This document shows positions 44,220 through 52,564 of a DNA stretch of 64,000 nt, piece after piece. The translations under genes and the position numbers were made by a program. This DNA comes from an uncultured Corynebacterium sp. (GTDB taxonomy: Bacteria > Actinomycetota > Actinomycetes > Mycobacteriales > Mycobacteriaceae), in the NCBI RefSeq assembly GCF_946223165.1, contig NZ_CAMIBP010000011.1:1-64000 (forward strand), given 5' to 3'. The notes under the pieces are model-generated. The model saw only the letters and a program-made list of their open reading frames with translations. It was not told where the DNA came from and ran no database searches. The first letter of the stretch is position 1, and every line of letters begins with the position of its first letter.

Positions 44220-44735
44220 ATGTCGGAGCAGGACGGAAACGCGGACCATTCAGGGGTGAGCACGAGCGGCGACGGCTGGGCGCACGGACCGAACGGGTCG
44301 CGGGTCTGGGGCCTCTTTGGAGCGGCTGGCTTGTTCCTTGTCGCGGGGCGTGGCCAGGACGCCACGGTCCTGCTGCAGCACCGTGCCGCCTGGACCGCCA
44401 TGGGGAATACGTGGGGGATTCCGGGCGGGGCGCGGGAGCCGGGGGAGGACGCCGTCGCCGCGGCGCTGCGCGAGACGCGCGAGGAGTGCGGCATTGTCGA
44501 GGCGGACGTGGAGGTGCTGGGGCACGAGGTCACCGCTGGGCCTTACGAGATTGACCAGTGGACATATACAACGGTGGTCGCCCGCTGCCCGCGCCCCCTG
44601 CCCACAGTGGCCAACGAGGAGTCGGAGGAGCTGCGGTGGGTGCCGCTTGCCGATGTCGCGGGGTTGGATCTCCTGCCCCCGTTCCGGGAGTCCCTGCCCA
44701 GGGTTGTCGAGATGGTGCGTGTGCTTAACCGGTAG
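44220..44735 (+). CDS. NUDIX hydrolase
   Basis: A 171-residue cytoplasmic NUDIX protein. The box GGAREPGEDAVAAALRETREECGI (GX5EX7REUXEEXGU) is complete. The N-terminal 30 residues are hydrophilic. The substrate, such as an oxidised nucleotide or sugar nucleotide, cannot be told. ATG 44220 is preferred to ATG 44211 since TATTAT (44207-44212) lies exactly 7 bases before it. Its TAG stop (44733-44735) forms the first half of the -10 box for the next gene. Confidence 0.88.
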   Translation: MSEQDGNADHSGVSTSGDGWAHGPNGSRVWGLFGAAGLFLVAGRGQDATVLLQHRAAWTAMGNTWGIPGGAREPGEDAVAAALRETREECGIVEADVEVLGHEVTAGPYEIDQWTYTTVVARCPRPLPTVANEESEELRWVPLADVAGLDLLPPFRESLPRVVEMVRVLNR

Positions 44736-44745
44736 TCTGGTCCGC

Positions 44746-45702
44746 ATGATTGAAGTTCAAGGACTGACCAAGGAGTACAAGTCAGTCCGTGCCGTCGATG
44801 ACCTCACCTTCCGCGTGGAGCCGGGCATCGTCACGGGCTTTTTGGGCCCCAACGGCGCGGGCAAGTCGACGACGATGCGCATGATTCTCGGCCTGGATAA
44901 CCCCACGGCGGGCACCGCCACCATCGGCGGCAAGCGCTACCGCGAGCTTAAGAACCCGCTCCGCGAGGTCGGTGCGTTGCTCGACGCCAAGGCCGTCCAC
45001 CCCAACCGCTCGGCGGCCGCGCACCTCAAGTGGATGGCGCAGTCCAACGGCATTCCCGCCTCCCGCGTGGATGAGGTGCTGGGACTCGTGGGCCTGTCCG
45101 ACGTGGCGGGCAAGAAGGCCGGCGGATTCTCGCTGGGCATGGGCCAGCGCTTGGGCTTGGCATCCGCGCTGCTGGGTGATCCGGGGATCCTCATCCTCGA
45201 CGAGCCGGTTAATGGCCTCGACCCGGAGGGCATCCGCTGGGTTCGCTCGCTGGTGCGCGCGCTCGCCGCGGAGGGACGCTCCGTGCTTATTTCCTCCCAC
45301 CTCCTTTCGGAGATGGCGCTCACGGCGGATCACCTCATCGTCATCGGCCGCGGCAAGCTCGTGGCGGACCAGTCGACCAATGACTTCGTGAAGCAACACT
45401 CCGGAAGCCACGTCATCGTGCGCTCCGATAACCTCGACGAGCTCGCCACGGTGCTGGAGTCGGAGGGCCTGCGGACGCAACGCGGTGTCGACGCCGACGG
45501 CCGGGCAACCCTGATCTTGGAGGACCAGGACACGGACTACATCGGCAAGCGTGCGTTCAGCCTGGGCATCTCACTCAATGAGCTGACCCTGCACCGTGCT
45601 TCCCTGGAGGATGCCTTCATGGAGCTCACGGGTGATGCCGCGCAGTACCGCGCAACCCTCGATGACACCACCGACTCTGCGGAGGCCAACCATGCTTTTT
45701 AA
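44746..45702 (+). CDS. ABC transporter ATP-binding protein (ABC-2 type export)
   Basis: A 318-residue cytoplasmic ATPase. Walker A GPNGAGKST, signature FSLGMGQRLGLASALL, Walker B LILDEPVNGLDPEG and the SSHLLSEM H-loop are intact. The sequence groups with drug- or lantibiotic-type exporters using a separate permease. The start overlaps a leaderless promoter: TAGTCT (44733-44738) 7 bases before ATG. The permease gene starts 11 bases before this gene's end, after GGAGG. Substrate unknown. Confidence 0.92.
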   Translation: MIEVQGLTKEYKSVRAVDDLTFRVEPGIVTGFLGPNGAGKSTTMRMILGLDNPTAGTATIGGKRYRELKNPLREVGALLDAKAVHPNRSAAAHLKWMAQSNGIPASRVDEVLGLVGLSDVAGKKAGGFSLGMGQRLGLASALLGDPGILILDEPVNGLDPEGIRWVRSLVRALAAEGRSVLISSHLLSEMALTADHLIVIGRGKLVADQSTNDFVKQHSGSHVIVRSDNLDELATVLESEGLRTQRGVDADGRATLILEDQDTDYIGKRAFSLGISLNELTLHRASLEDAFMELTGDAAQYRATLDDTTDSAEANHAF

Positions 45703-46459
45703 TACCCTCCGTTCCGAGTTCACCAAGCTCATCACCACCAAGTCGTTCTGGTGGACCACGGCCATCTTCCTCATTATCTCGTGGGGTTGGGCATTCGCCG
45801 CCGCGAAGTTCTCGGGTGACGGCCTAGATGGCGTGTCCGCGGTGAACACCGCCGCGCTCACCCTGCCGATCCTTATCATTGGTCTGCCGGTGCTCATGAT
45901 TCAGGCGATCATGGTGGTGACCACCGAATACCGTTACGGAGTTCAGGTTCCGACGTACCTGGCGAACCCCAATCGCGTGGCCGTCGCCGCCGTCAAGCTG
46001 TTCATGTACGGCGTCATCGCGGCGATCCTGGCGTTCCTCGCTGTGGCGGGCGCCTATCTCATCGGCGACACGCTGTCCTCCGACATGGTGGCGGAGACCT
46101 TCCACCCGTTCGACGATGACGCCGGCAAGCGCAACCTCTGGGGCTTCCCGCTGGCGACGTTCCTCGCCGTGTTCTTCGCGCAGGGCCTGGGCCTGCTGCT
46201 GCGCCAGACCGCCGGCACCGTCGCGGTAACGCTCATCCTCTTCCTGGGACTTGACCAGCTCATCACGTTCGTCCCGAAGATCGGCGACAAGCTCGTCAAC
46301 TTCTCCCCGTTTGGTGCGCTGATGAACTGGCTCAACAACGTCGCACCCACCGACGCCCCGTGGGGCGAGAGCGTCACGGGCTATCTGTGGGTCTTCGTCG
46401 CATGGGCCGTCGCGCTCTGGGTGACGGGTGTGGCCCTGCTGGTGAAACGCGACGCGTGA
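45692..46459 (+). CDS. ABC-2 type transporter permease
   Basis: A 255-residue membrane protein with six hydrophobic segments and short loops, as in the permease half of ABC-2 exporters (start MLFNTLRSEFTKLITTKSFWW, then hydrophobic helices). Works with the ATPase encoded immediately upstream. ATG 45692 has GGAGG 6 bases before. Its TGA overlaps the GTG of the MFS gene (GTGA), implying coupled translation. Confidence 0.85.
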   Translation: MLFNTLRSEFTKLITTKSFWWTTAIFLIISWGWAFAAAKFSGDGLDGVSAVNTAALTLPILIIGLPVLMIQAIMVVTTEYRYGVQVPTYLANPNRVAVAAVKLFMYGVIAAILAFLAVAGAYLIGDTLSSDMVAETFHPFDDDAGKRNLWGFPLATFLAVFFAQGLGLLLRQTAGTVAVTLILFLGLDQLITFVPKIGDKLVNFSPFGALMNWLNNVAPTDAPWGESVTGYLWVFVAWAVALWVTGVALLVKRDA

Positions 46460-47628
46460 TCCCGCTTCCTCTCCTTCTCGTATTGGCCCTGTTGTCCGCA
46501 ACGGCGCCTTTTGCGACCGACATGTACCTGCCGGTCCTTCCCGATATCGCTGTGGAGTTTGGCGTTCCCCGCGCTACGGTGCAGCTCACCCTGTCCGGGT
46601 TCTTCGTCGGTATGGGCGTGGGCCAGCTCGTCATCGGGCCGCTGTCCGATGCCCTCGGCCGCAAGCGCCTCCTCATTCTCGGCGCCGTAGTCGCGGTGGT
46701 CGCCTCCATCGTGGCGGCAGTGGCACCGACTGTCGGTGTGCTCATTGTGGGCCGCATCTTCCAGGGCCTCGGCGGCGGCGCCTGCGCTGTGCTCGCTCGC
46801 GCTATCGTCCCCGATCTGGTCGAGGGCAAGGCCGCGGCGAAGGCATTCTCCTTGCTCATGGCTATCGGTGCCCTGGCGCCGGCCATCGCACCCGTTATGG
46901 GTGGACTGCTGGCCGAGCCGCTGGGCTGGCGCGGCATCTACTGGGTGCTCGTCGCCCTCCACACCGTCCAGCTGGTGCTCGCGTGGCTGCTTGTGCCCTC
47001 GGCGGGTGGCACCGGCGCCGCTGACGGGCTGCTGCGCACTATGGGCCGTAACTACCTGGCGGTCCTGCACTCCGGCCGCTTCTGGGGGTTTCTCGCCGCT
47101 ATGGCGCTGAGCTTCGCGGCGATGTTCTGCTACATCTCCGCCTCGCCGTTCGTCATCCAGACGGTGTTCGGATTCAGCCCGACGGTGTACTCGCTCATCT
47201 TCGCGGTCAATTCGCTGGGCCTCTTCGGCGGCTCGGTGCTCAATTCCCGCCTTGTGTCCTCTCATGGCCCGGCCCGCCTCCTGCGCTTCGGCCTGGGCGG
47301 CCAGTGTACGGGCACGGTGTTGTTGCTCGTGGCGGCGCTGCTGGATGCGCCGGCGGCCGTGGTGCTGCCGCTGCTCTTCGTGGCGACGGTGCCGGTGGGA
47401 TTCTGCATGGGCAACGCGACGGCGCTGGCCACGGGCCTGCTGCGCGAGTATGCGGGCTCGGTCTCGGCCGTGATGGGCTTTGTTCAGTCTCTGCTTGGCG
47501 CGCTGGTGTCTCCCATCATGGGGCTCGGCTCCGATGCCGTGCTCACCATGGCGCTGGGCATGGCGGTGTGTTCCGGCCTGGGCGCCGTGGGTGCCTTTGC
47601 CGCGACGCGTCCGGAGCGCTCGTCCTAG
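46456..47628 (+). CDS. MFS multidrug transporter (Bcr/CflA type)
   Basis: A 390-residue membrane protein with 12 predicted hydrophobic segments. ATDMYLPVLPDIAVEFGV is the start of the Bcr/CflA drug-efflux family, and GPLSDALGRKRLLILGA is the MFS loop 2-3 signature. It probably exports a drug or a small metabolite by proton exchange. GTG 46456 is used because it overlaps the preceding TGA, following the ABC exporter, so a three-gene export operon is likely. A weak hairpin (47653-47672) lies between it and the convergent cls. Confidence 0.88.
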   Translation: MIPLPLLLVLALLSATAPFATDMYLPVLPDIAVEFGVPRATVQLTLSGFFVGMGVGQLVIGPLSDALGRKRLLILGAVVAVVASIVAAVAPTVGVLIVGRIFQGLGGGACAVLARAIVPDLVEGKAAAKAFSLLMAIGALAPAIAPVMGGLLAEPLGWRGIYWVLVALHTVQLVLAWLLVPSAGGTGAADGLLRTMGRNYLAVLHSGRFWGFLAAMALSFAAMFCYISASPFVIQTVFGFSPTVYSLIFAVNSLGLFGGSVLNSRLVSSHGPARLLRFGLGGQCTGTVLLLVAALLDAPAAVVLPLLFVATVPVGFCMGNATALATGLLREYAGSVSAVMGFVQSLLGALVSPIMGLGSDAVLTMALGMAVCSGLGAVGAFAATRPERSS

Positions 47629-47686
47629 GACCAGTCCACGCGTAGTGAGACCGCGTCCGGACGAACGCGGCTGCGTTATTGCTGGG

Positions 47687-49144
47687 CTATTGCAGCGCCG
47701 AGGTCAGGCGCATGACATTGTCGACGTAGCGGCGGATGAAGCCGCGCTCGTTCCACTCGTCGAGGGTCAGGCGATGGGACACGGACCTGTAGGTATCCGC
47801 GAGCCGACGGAATCCGTCGATGAGGTTGCCCTGGGCTACCAGCAGCGTGGACTCGTAGTTGAGGCCGAAGGAGCGCATGTCCATGTTGGAGGAGCCGAAC
47901 ATGCACAGCGGGATGTCGCCGTCGGGGTCCGCGATGAGGAACTTCGAGTGCAGGACGAAGGGCTCGGGGAATTGGTAGATGGTCACCCCGGCCTCGAGCA
48001 GCGCTTGGTAGTACGAGGATTGGGCGTGGTTGACCATAAACTGGTCTGCCTTCGCGGAGACGTAGAGCTCGACGTTGACGCCGCGGTAGCAGGCGGTGGT
48101 GACGGCCTCCATCATGGACTCATCCGGCACGAAGTAGGGGGAGACCATGACTAAGTGTTGCTTGGCATGATGGATGACCGAGTTGAACATGCGTAGGTTC
48201 GGCTCTGTAGAATAGCCGGGGCCTGAGGGGATGAGCTGCAGGTAATTGGTGTCGGCGTCCCGGCGCTGATTCATCGCGGGGGGCGTGAAGGCAAGGATTT
48301 CGTCCGATTCGGAGTACCAATCCACAGCGAACATGATGGCTAGAGAGGTCACGATGGGGCCCTCCAGCTCGACCATGTAGTCCACCCAGAACCGATCCTT
48401 CGTCTTGTAGGCGCGCTTGATCATGTTCATAGAGCCGAGGAAGCCGTGCTGTCCGTCGATGACGATGATCTTGCGGTGGTTGCGCAGATCGGGGCGGCTG
48501 AAACGAAAACGATGGATCTGCACCGGAAGGGTGACATGCCAGTCCACGCCGATGGCGGTGAGCCGCTTGCCGAAGGAGTAGTAGCCCTTGTATTTGTAGG
48601 AGCCGATCTGATCAAGCAGGAGCTTGACCTCGACGCCGCGGGCGCGGGCGCGCTCGAGGGAGCGGTAGAAGGGTTCGGTGATCTCGTCCCAGGATTGGAT
48701 GTAGATCTCCACGTAGACGTATTTCTCAGCGGTGTCGATGGCTGCGGCGATAGCGCGGATGGCCTCCGCGTAGTCGGAGTGGATGCCGAGGTTCTGGCCG
48801 TCGACCGTGGGGAAGCCGGTGAGCCGTCGGTTGAGCCGGATAAGGGATTCGATTTCGGGCGGCATGGCCCCGTGCGGATGATCGGAGATGTCGCGCTGGA
48901 CGTCCTCGATCATGTCGTTGGCTTCTTCTTGGATGCGGTGGCGGCGCCGGTTGATATAGGGCGAGCCCATGAGGAGGAACAGCGGCAGACCCACGATGGG
49001 CAGCAACAAAATGGCGAGCAGCCACGCGGTAGAACTGGAGGGACGGCGGCCCTCGGGGACAAAACCGATGGCCACGATCTTGATGGCGTAATCGATAACC
49101 ATCGCCAGGGCCTGCCACGTGGACAGATCGATGTTGATGCTCAT
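47687..49144 (-). CDS. cls: Cardiolipin synthase (phospholipase D family)
   Basis: A 485-residue membrane-associated enzyme that condenses phosphatidylglycerol molecules into cardiolipin. Two N-terminal hydrophobic segments (about 8-75) precede two PLD domains. In domain 1 the HxK motif is NHRKIIVIDGQHGFLGSMN; domain 2 has HSKFLIADPDGDIPLCMFGSSNMD. Length is that of bacterial ClsA. It starts directly after the xth stop codon, making it the fourth gene of def-GNAT-xth-cls. Confidence 0.93.
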   Translation of the reverse strand: MSINIDLSTWQALAMVIDYAIKIVAIGFVPEGRRPSSSTAWLLAILLLPIVGLPLFLLMGSPYINRRRHRIQEEANDMIEDVQRDISDHPHGAMPPEIESLIRLNRRLTGFPTVDGQNLGIHSDYAEAIRAIAAAIDTAEKYVYVEIYIQSWDEITEPFYRSLERARARGVEVKLLLDQIGSYKYKGYYSFGKRLTAIGVDWHVTLPVQIHRFRFSRPDLRNHRKIIVIDGQHGFLGSMNMIKRAYKTKDRFWVDYMVELEGPIVTSLAIMFAVDWYSESDEILAFTPPAMNQRRDADTNYLQLIPSGPGYSTEPNLRMFNSVIHHAKQHLVMVSPYFVPDESMMEAVTTACYRGVNVELYVSAKADQFMVNHAQSSYYQALLEAGVTIYQFPEPFVLHSKFLIADPDGDIPLCMFGSSNMDMRSFGLNYESTLLVAQGNLIDGFRRLADTYRSVSHRLTLDEWNERGFIRRYVDNVMRLTSALQ

Positions 49145-49930
49145 CTACCGCACCGATCCGAAGTCCGGGAGGTCGAGTTCGGTGATGAGCGGGGCGTGGT
49201 CAGAGGTCTTCTCTCCGGCGCGCTCCTCCAGATCGACGAAGGTGCGCAGGGCGCGCAGCTGCGCGGAGGCCAGCAGGAAGTCGATTTTCATGCCCTGACC
49301 CCGCTGGAAGCGGGCCCCTTTGTAGTCAAAGTAGGTGTAGGGCTCCGCGTGCTCGAGGGGGCGCAGACCGGCCTCGAGGATCATCTCAAAGGCGGCGCGC
49401 TCAGGCTCGGAGACGTGGGTCTTGCCGCGGAAGGCCTCGATGTCCCAGACGTCAGCGTCCTCGGGGGCGACGTTGAAGTCACCGGCCAGGAGGAGCTTGC
49501 CCAGCGCGCGGGTTTCGGCGTAGCGGGCAAGAGCGTAGTCGAATTCCAGCTTGTAGAGGTAGTGCGGATCGGTCAGCTCGCGGCCGTTGGGGATGTAGAG
49601 GGACCAGATTTCGACGCCGCGGATGACGGCGCCGAGGGCACGGGCCTCGCGTTCCTGTGGTTTGGCGGGGTCCTTGTGGAAGCCGGGCTGGCCGGGAAAA
49701 CCTACGTAGACTTCGCTGGGTTCTTCCTTCGACACGATGGCCACGCCGTTCCATTGGTTGAGCCCGTGGTGGGTGACGTGGTAGCCGGGGAAGGCATCGA
49801 CGGGGAACTTGCCGTCGGCCACCTTGGTCTCCTGCAGGCACAGCACATCGAGGTCGTGCTTGTGCAACAGATCGAGTGCTCGGCCCGCGCGGATGCGGAC
49901 CGAGTTGATGTTCCAGGTGGCTATGCGCAT
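49145..49930 (-). CDS. xth: Exodeoxyribonuclease III (AP endonuclease)
   Basis: A 261-residue Mg-dependent nuclease for base-excision repair. WNINSVRIRAGRALDLL, LQETKVADGKFP, LLAGDFNVAPEDADVW and KTSDHAPL hold the Asn, Glu, Asp-Asn and Asp-His catalytic residues. ATG 49930 is chosen since TAACCT (49938-49943) sits 7 bases upstream, so an internal leaderless promoter is possible as well as readthrough from the GNAT gene, whose stop lies just upstream of the start. Confidence 0.95.
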   Translation of the reverse strand: MRIATWNINSVRIRAGRALDLLHKHDLDVLCLQETKVADGKFPVDAFPGYHVTHHGLNQWNGVAIVSKEEPSEVYVGFPGQPGFHKDPAKPQEREARALGAVIRGVEIWSLYIPNGRELTDPHYLYKLEFDYALARYAETRALGKLLLAGDFNVAPEDADVWDIEAFRGKTHVSEPERAAFEMILEAGLRPLEHAEPYTYFDYKGARFQRGQGMKIDFLLASAQLRALRTFVDLEERAGEKTSDHAPLITELDLPDFGSVR

Positions 49931-49935
49931 GCGCT

Positions 49936-50919
49936 CTAGGTTACCTTGCGCGCATAGCGGTGCCGGTGGTGCTCGAGGAAGCCGAGTTTCTCGTAGAGGT
50001 GGATGCCCACCGCGTTGGTGGCGAGCACTTGGAGGTAGGCGCGGGTCGCGCCGCCGGCCGCACCCCAGCACAGCATCTGGGCGCCGAGCTGGGTGCCCAG
50101 GCCCTGGCGACGCCAGTCGGGGGCGACCTCGACGGCGGAGTAGCCCAGCCAGCGGGTTCCGTCGCCGGATTCGGTGAGCGTGCCGCGGGTGATCGCCACG
50201 GTGCGGCCGTCAGCGGTGAGCCGCCCGAAGCCCATGGTGCCCTCGATGCGCTTGCGCAGGTACTCCAGCGCCTCCGGCGGGAGCGCCTGGCCGCGGAAGT
50301 GATAGAGGCCCAGCCATTCGTCGTCCGGCTCGTCATCGACGTGGAATTCCCAGCGCGGCTCGGGCTCGGGCAGCACGTCGAGGTCGCGGGTCATAACGAC
50401 GATCTCGGGGCCGAGCTGCCACGAGTCATCCAGGACTTTTTCCGCCGCGCGCGCCAGGCGCTCGGGCAGCAGGAGCTGCACGGGGAGGTCGTGGCGGGCG
50501 TAGAAGGCCTCGATCTCGTCGAGCGGCACGGCCGTAAACCCCGCGGACGGGCCCAAGGGGGCGGCGGAGTTAGAACGCTCCGTGACGCCGTCGCCGGCGC
50601 GCATGAGCCACTGGCCGTCCGCGGTCCACGTGTGCTCCTTTCCAGGGAAGGCTTCGGCCGTGGCGACCTCCACCGCGCGGATGTCGGAATTGCGTACGGT
50701 GCGGGGGCTCAGGCGCTTGACGATGCCCACCTCGTCTGCGGGGATCTCGATGGCGTCGAGGTCCGACGGGTAGCCGCCCACCTCCTGCGGGCGCAGGACG
50801 AGTGGGTCGAGGGTGAGGACGTGCCCAATGACGTCGGAATGGGTGCCGTTGGGGTAGGTACGGCGCACGACGACGCGCTCGCCCACGGCGGGCTCATCGG
50901 AGCGAAAGATCCAGCTCAT
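49936..50919 (-). CDS. GNAT-family acetyltransferase with N-terminal extra domain
   Basis: A 327-residue protein. About 1-75 is a beta-rich domain (VVRRTYPNGTHSDVIGHVLTLDPLVLRPQ) found in actinobacterial proteins encoded with peptide deformylase. A long middle part follows, then a C-terminal GNAT fold (about 230-327) with VEVAPDWRRQGLGTQLGAQML acetyl-CoA loop and YEKLGFLEHH. Substrate unknown; by its place between def and xth it may modify proteins or small molecules. ATG 50919 follows a GGTGAG ribosome site. Confidence 0.82.
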   Translation of the reverse strand: MSWIFRSDEPAVGERVVVRRTYPNGTHSDVIGHVLTLDPLVLRPQEVGGYPSDLDAIEIPADEVGIVKRLSPRTVRNSDIRAVEVATAEAFPGKEHTWTADGQWLMRAGDGVTERSNSAAPLGPSAGFTAVPLDEIEAFYARHDLPVQLLLPERLARAAEKVLDDSWQLGPEIVVMTRDLDVLPEPEPRWEFHVDDEPDDEWLGLYHFRGQALPPEALEYLRKRIEGTMGFGRLTADGRTVAITRGTLTESGDGTRWLGYSAVEVAPDWRRQGLGTQLGAQMLCWGAAGGATRAYLQVLATNAVGIHLYEKLGFLEHHRHRYARKVT

Positions 50920-50930
50920 CTCACCGGGAA

Positions 50931-51566
50931 CTAGTCGCCGTCGACGGCGACGTCGTCGTGGCCGAACGGATCGGGGCCCTCGCCCGGGGTCCACGTCAGG
51001 CCCGGCTCAGTCCATCCGTTGGCTTTGATGGTCTTTTTAGCCTGGCGCTTGAAACGGCCAGTGAGGACGTCGGTGTAGACGAAGCCGTCCAGGTGGCCGG
51101 TCTCGTGCTGGAGCATGCGGGCGAAGAAGCCGTAGCCCTCGATGGAGACCTCATTGCCGTGCTCGTCGATGCCGGTGACGCGGGCCCAATCGGCGCGGCC
51201 GGTGGGGAAGCCCTCGCCCGGGACGGAGAGGCACCCCTCATCCTCGGAGCCGTCGTCGGCGGGCATGCCCTTGGGGATGTCGCTGGTCTCCAGGACCGGG
51301 TTGATGACGCAGCCGGTGCGCATGGAGCCGCCGCCCGGCAGCTCGGTGCCGTTCGGGCCGTCGGTGTCCGGGCAGTGGTAGACGAAGAGGCGCTTGCCCA
51401 CGCCCACCTGATTGGCGGCCAGGCCCACGCCGTTGGCCAGCTCCATCGTCTCGTACATGTCCGCGATGAGTTCCTGGAGCTCCGGCGAGTCGATGGGCTC
51501 GGTGACCGGCGCGGTGGGGTTATGCAGCACGGGATCGCCGTGGATAACGATGGGTCGAATAGTCAT
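50931..51566 (-). CDS. def: Peptide deformylase
   Basis: A 211-residue metalloenzyme that removes the formyl group from nascent proteins. GVGLAANQVG, EGCLSVPGE and the metal site QHETGHLDG are all present. An acidic C-terminal extension of about 20 residues follows the family end. It starts only 16 bases from the divergent DUF3263 gene: its likely -10 (TAAACT, plus strand 51574-51579) overlaps that gene's -10, and its -35 must lie within that gene. Confidence 0.96.
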   Translation of the reverse strand: MTIRPIVIHGDPVLHNPTAPVTEPIDSPELQELIADMYETMELANGVGLAANQVGVGKRLFVYHCPDTDGPNGTELPGGGSMRTGCVINPVLETSDIPKGMPADDGSEDEGCLSVPGEGFPTGRADWARVTGIDEHGNEVSIEGYGFFARMLQHETGHLDGFVYTDVLTGRFKRQAKKTIKANGWTEPGLTWTPGEGPDPFGHDDVAVDGD

Positions 51567-51585
51567 GTTCTACAGTTTAGGCATG
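51564..51585. promoter_or_regulatory. Interlocked divergent leaderless promoters of def and DUF3263
   Basis: Only 16 bases separate the start codons. TACAGT (51571-51576, 6 bases before ATG 51583) and the minus-strand TAAACT (51574-51579, 7 bases before ATG 51566) overlap by three bases. Each -35 would lie inside the other gene, so polymerases cannot occupy both at once. Confidence 0.55.
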
Positions 51586-51843
51586 AACGAGCTCGACTCC
51601 CGCATTTTGGCCTTCGAGGCCCGGCTGGCCCGCGCCCCGCGCACGGTGGGCGCGAAGGAGGCCGCCATCCGCGCCGAGTTCGATCTGTCCCCGGTGCGCT
51701 ATCACCAGCGTCTCAACGCGGTGTTGGATGATCCGGAGGCGCTTGCCGCGGAGCCGTTGGTGGTCAAGCGCCTCCGGCGCGTGCGCGATGAGAGGGAGTC
51801 CATTCGGCGTGCCGCGCGCGGGGACGACCCCAACCGCAATTAG
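51583..51843 (+). CDS. DUF3263 small protein
   Basis: An 86-residue, helical, basic protein: ILAFEARLARAPRTVGAKEAAIRAEFDLSPVRYHQRL matches DUF3263, a short actinobacterial family with a helix-turn-helix-like layout and unknown function. The conserved position next to LytR_C and def is typical for corynebacteria. ATG 51583 is the first in-frame codon after the proposed -10. Its stop TAG opens the -10 box of the next gene. Confidence 0.85.
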   Translation: MNELDSRILAFEARLARAPRTVGAKEAAIRAEFDLSPVRYHQRLNAVLDDPEALAAEPLVVKRLRRVRDERESIRRAARGDDPNRN

Positions 51844-51853
51844 AGTTACGCCT

Positions 51854-52549
51854 GTGACTAATGAGACTCAGGAAACCCAGCCCGCCCCGTCGACCCTCCC
51901 GCTGCGCGGCCTCGCGATGATCCTCATCGCCGTCGCCGTCATGCTGGGCTTGTGGGCGCTGTACGCCTTTACCCAGGACGACGGCGCCGACACCACGGCC
52001 TCGCCCGCCGCCACGCAGGCAGCGCCCGGCGGCGCCGAGGGACAGTCTGGTCAGGCGGGCCAGCAAGGGCAGGCGCCCGCCACCGGCGGTGCGGCCGGAT
52101 CCACGGGAGCCGCCGGTGCGGCCGCACAGGGCGGTACCGACAGCGCTGCGGCTGACGCCTCCGCTCCGGCCGATGGTGCCGCGGGGGCCTCTGCCGACGC
52201 GAACGCGTCCGGCGCCGCCGCACCGGGTGCCGACGCCGCGGGGGCGGCATCGGCAAGCGGCGAGGTGAAGCTGGTCAACGTCCTCAACAACTCGACGGTC
52301 CAGGGCCTTGCCGCGGAGAAGGCGCAAGAGATTGCCGCGGACGGATACCAGTTGGGCGAGGTCGGCAACTTTGCTGACGAGGTGCTCACCCAAACCACCG
52401 TGTTCTACCCGGCGGGCGACGCCGATGCGGAGGCCTCCGCGCGGGAGCTTGCGGACGCTCTCGGCGGCGTTGCTGCGGAAAATATTCCTGCGCTTCCGCA
52501 GGCAGCCACGGCGCAGCGCAGCCTCACTGTGGTTTTGGTCAACCAATAG
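51854..52549 (+). CDS. LytR C-terminal-domain (LytR_C) membrane protein
   Basis: A 231-residue protein. An N-terminal hydrophobic anchor (about 19-41, GLAMILIAVAVMLGLWALYAF) is followed by a very long Ala/Gly/Asp/Gln-rich linker (about 45-135) and a LytR_C domain (KLVNVLNNSTVQGLAAEKAQEIAADGYQLGEVGNF). LytR_C is found at the end of cell-wall glycopolymer ligases and alone, as here, where its role is unknown. Two details are odd: the last linker residues come from one copy of the 13-base word, and GTG 51854 is 7 bases after TAGAGT, whose TAG is the DUF3263 stop. Confidence 0.8.
   Translation: MTNETQETQPAPSTLPLRGLAMILIAVAVMLGLWALYAFTQDDGADTTASPAATQAAPGGAEGQSGQAGQQGQAPATGGAAGSTGAAGAAAQGGTDSAAADASAPADGAAGASADANASGAAAPGADAAGAASASGEVKLVNVLNNSTVQGLAAEKAQEIAADGYQLGEVGNFADEVLTQTTVFYPAGDADAEASARELADALGGVAAENIPALPQAATAQRSLTVVLVNQ
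52246..52258 (+). repeat. Copy of the iterated word GGCATCGGCAAGC
   Basis: Exact copy at the linker-domain junction of the LytR_C protein gene, read as Ala-Ala-Ser-Ala-Ser. Confidence 0.8.
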
Positions 52550-52564
52550 AGTTAAATTGAGCAG

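Noticed and set aside
44601..44660. Near copy of the iterated word (GCTTGCCGATGTC at about 44646) and others such as 12620, 17773, 45541 and 62071
   Set aside because: These differ by one or more bases from the exact 13-mer, so they were not counted; they may be decayed copies.
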